The translations under genes were made by a program, and so were the position numbers. Below the pieces are notes generated by a model that was not told where the DNA came from, made no database searches, and saw nothing but the letters and a program-made list of their open reading frames with translations. Shown piece by piece: positions 62,225 to 64,000 of a stretch of 64,000 nt of DNA. Position 1 is the first letter of the stretch, and each line of letters opens with the position of its first letter. Source of the DNA: an uncultured Planktomarina sp. (lineage in GTDB: Bacteria > Pseudomonadota > Alphaproteobacteria > Rhodobacterales > Rhodobacteraceae); the NCBI GenBank assembly GCA_905181815.1, contig CAJIZA010000005.1:243407-307406 (forward strand), read 5' to 3'.

Positions 62225-62313
62225 TTCCATTGTGGGTAGTGTTGTGGATAGAGGTTTTACTTAATATGAAATTGTAATAAAATTAGCCACTTATTAGGTA
62301 TGTGTGGTGGTGG

Positions 62314-62486
62314 TGTCAGACAAATGAGAACTCGTATCAGATCACTGACGCAGCGTGAACCTATGCGCACAAAAATTAGCGCCACTCATCGAGAGCCTCG
62401 GCTCGGTTCAGCTAAATGGCGAGTGTTTTGTCATGCACGGACGCTACAAACATACAATGCCCGCATCAACCAAGTTTAATCTGACG
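62314..62486 (+). repeat. IS-end-like repeat copy C
   Basis: A 173-base element starts TGTCAGACAAATGAG and ends AAGTTTAATCTGACG. It shares both ends and most internal motifs with copy A. Together with B it fills the gap from 61905 to 62512, where I see no gene. Confidence 0.55.
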
Positions 62487-62512
62487 GCGCCCCTTCAAGG
62501 TTGCAAAACCCA

Positions 62513-63544
62513 TCATTCATATCCTGTCATCTCCAAATATCCAAACCCCGTGTGAGAACCGGTGACGCGCACTGGCCCTTCCCAATATGGTACCGACGTA
62601 TCCATCCAACTTTGTGTGTTCAATGCCGTTACAACGATATCGACGCCCGCATCAGGCAACAGTACCCTCCATGTGGTTGGCACATCACGTCCTGCAACTT
62701 GTGACTGCTTGATTGGTTCTGCGGTAAACGCTCCATCTGAATAAGCTACCGTTGCCCCTTCCTCATCGATCAGCGTGGCTTGTGTAAAAACGCTGTCACC
62801 ACGAAGCAAGAAGCCCATTAGCTTGGAGCCATCATCAAACGACAATGAAAACCAATCCCACCCAGTCTGATCCGATCCAAGAGGTTTCGAGGACCATTCA
62901 CGGTCCAGCCACGCATCTCCAGCAACGTAAACATCGCCCAACGGCAATTGCAAAGTCCCCTCAATTTTATAGAACGGTTGAGAGAAATAGTACGATGCCT
63001 GCCCCTCAGCCGATTTCAGCGAATACCCAGCGGTGCCGTGGAACACCCGCGGTCCAATTGCGTACATGGACATATCATAAGCAAAATTGGGCCCGGCAGC
63101 TCGCAAGACAGCGCCGCTATCTGGTCCAGAAAATATCCATTCATCAATCCATGCTTCAAACGGATCTGCAGTCACACCCGCTTGCCCAATCCCACCCCGC
63201 GCCAACCGTTCAGCCACAAAATGCGCATCAGGCGTTGTCACAGCCGCATGTCCCATCCAAAGCTGCGGCGATGACCAACCTTCATAATCTTTCGGGGCCA
63301 GTGCGGTGCGAAACAAAGTCCATTGCAGGCCATAATCTTGTCCATCAGAGCCTTGCAAATTAGCTGTCAAATACCACCATTCTATCCTGAAATCTGGATG
63401 TGATCCGTCATCGGATGGAAATTGGAACGTTGGATTAGTTTCAGGCAACTTAAAACCTTCTGCACCAGACCCAAGCCCCGCGAAGCCCTGCGCAAGACTG
63501 GTCACTGGCAGCCATAACAAAATAAAAATCAACTTAGCGTTCAT
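62513..63544 (-). CDS. CrtC/AttH-like lipocalin-fold exported protein
   Basis: This 343-residue protein has a signal peptide (LIFILLWLPVTSLAQ) and then the carotenoid 1,2-hydratase/AttH pattern: SHPDFRIEWWYLTANLQGSD, YGLQWTLFRTAL and VYVAGDAWLDREWSSKPLG. In such operons the protein is next to a FtsX-family ABC permease, exactly as here. It overlaps the permease by 11 bases. It probably handles a hydrophobic ligand in the envelope. No carotenoid genes are nearby. Confidence 0.8.
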   Translation of the reverse strand: MNAKLIFILLWLPVTSLAQGFAGLGSGAEGFKLPETNPTFQFPSDDGSHPDFRIEWWYLTANLQGSDGQDYGLQWTLFRTALAPKDYEGWSSPQLWMGHAAVTTPDAHFVAERLARGGIGQAGVTADPFEAWIDEWIFSGPDSGAVLRAAGPNFAYDMSMYAIGPRVFHGTAGYSLKSAEGQASYYFSQPFYKIEGTLQLPLGDVYVAGDAWLDREWSSKPLGSDQTGWDWFSLSFDDGSKLMGFLLRGDSVFTQATLIDEEGATVAYSDGAFTAEPIKQSQVAGRDVPTTWRVLLPDAGVDIVVTALNTQSWMDTSVPYWEGPVRVTGSHTGFGYLEMTGYE

Positions 63545-64000
63545 TTGAAAATACCTTCAGCAAATCAGCAGGTGGCATACGCACCAATTGCACGGCTGGC
63601 CATAGCGCCGCCAGCCCTGCGGCCAGTATCGCAAGCGCACCTAGCTGCGCATAATCCCATGGGAACAGAAACATCGGCAGCCGCCACCCAAATGCTGCCA
63701 CGTTGACCACCGCCAATAAAACCCATGCAAGCGCCAGCCCTAAAGGCAACGCAATTACACCCGTCAACAAGGCTAACATAACAGTCCGAAAAAGCTCAAG
63801 CAGCCCCAATTTCCAACGTGTCAAACCCATCGCCCAAGCAGGTGCGAGCTGTGGGACGCGCATCACTGTTAAGGTCAATAAGCTCATTAAAATTGCAAAT
63901 CCAGCAACCGATAATGTCAATATATTTAAGGCAGCGGTTACCGTAAATGTTCGGTCAAAGATTGCCAGAGAGTAGGCTTTTATGCTAGCCTGATTGACCA
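63534..64000 (-). CDS. FtsX-like ABC permease, C-terminal part (runs off the window edge)
   Basis: An open frame runs to the window edge. Its last 155 residues read as the C-terminal end of a FtsX-family permease: SLAIFDRTFTVTAALNILTL, then two more membrane segments, and MPPADLLKVFSNER at the end. FtsX-type permeases move lipids or lipoproteins or act as mechanical transducers. The paired lipocalin-like protein downstream supports an envelope role. Only the C-terminus is visible. Confidence 0.75.
   Translation of the reverse strand, partial: VNQASIKAYSLAIFDRTFTVTAALNILTLSVAGFAILMSLLTLTVMRVPQLAPAWAMGLTRWKLGLLELFRTVMLALLTGVIALPLGLALAWVLLAVVNVAAFGWRLPMFLFPWDYAQLGALAILAAGLAALWPAVQLVRMPPADLLKVFSNER

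Noticed and set aside
45414-62486. Composite transposon with active ends
   Set aside because: No transposase is present and the repeat copies are diverged.
1-64000. CRISPR arrays, rRNA and tRNA genes
   Set aside because: No regularly spaced repeats and no cloverleaf or rRNA stretches were recognised.

Overview
The window reads as a chromosomal segment of a marine alphaproteobacterium, most likely Rhodobacterales. This is an inference. It rests on a Rhodobacter sphaeroides fla1-like flagellar locus, roseobacter-type catabolic proteins (a histidinol-dehydrogenase-family enzyme, a MetE-like protein and SnoaL-like proteins), and a CrtC/AttH-like lipocalin next to an FtsX permease. Two blocks differ visibly in base composition: an AT-rich flagellar block (about 1-43.7 kb) and a more GC-rich catabolic block (about 45.7-64 kb).

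Flagellar block. On the minus strand lie flhA-flhF (1-2.6 kb), motA-motB-fliD (8.1-11.8 kb), the flagellin gene (13.1-14.0 kb), fliO-P-Q-R-flhB plus four accessory genes (15.9-21.2 kb), fliK-L-M-N (21.3-25.6 kb) and fleT-fliE-F-G-H-I-J (25.6-32.8 kb). On the plus strand are flgP-flgT-flgA-flgM-flgN-like (2.9-5.9 kb), fleQ (7.1-8.1 kb), rpoN (14.2-15.6 kb) and fliS (32.9 kb). The regulators fit the fla1 scheme: RpoN, a FleQ without an N-terminal regulatory domain, and a FleT without a DNA-binding domain encoded just upstream of fliE. Ten sequences match the sigma-54 -24/-12 pattern and sit in front of flagellar or accessory genes. The flagellin gene has a sigma-28-type promoter, and FlgM is encoded nearby. 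The MotA/MotB proteins are PomA/PomB-like, and FlgT/FlgP imply a Vibrio-type H-ring, so a sodium-driven motor is likely.

Accessory block (33.3-43.7 kb). This holds small secreted or membrane proteins, several under sigma-54 promoters: a second FliL-like protein, a 54-residue protein, a peptidoglycan-binding-like protein and an M15-type peptidase. It also holds a CLC channel whose gating glutamate is replaced, Sel1-type proteins and a methyltransferase.

Catabolic block. After an AarF/UbiB-like kinase lies a roughly 16 kb island bounded by related IS-end-like repeats (45.4 kb and 61.9-62.5 kb). It encodes a CUT1-type ABC importer, a LacI-family regulator, a histidinol-dehydrogenase-family enzyme, an SDR, four SnoaL/NTF2-fold proteins, a bicupin, a MetE-like methyltransferase with a truncated second copy, an alpha/beta hydrolase, an RraA-like aldolase and an amidohydrolase. 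Two near-identical LacI-type operators lie in the divergent promoter region at 59.87-59.94 kb. The substrate is not known to me; this looks like an undescribed catabolic system.

Sequence quality or decay. Single-base frameshifts affect flgA, fleQ, fliD (several), a membrane-protein gene, the flagellin gene, fliP, fliR, a gene after fliS and the histidinol-dehydrogenase-family gene. They lie among many intact genes. Indel errors in the assembly are the simplest explanation; real gene decay is the alternative.
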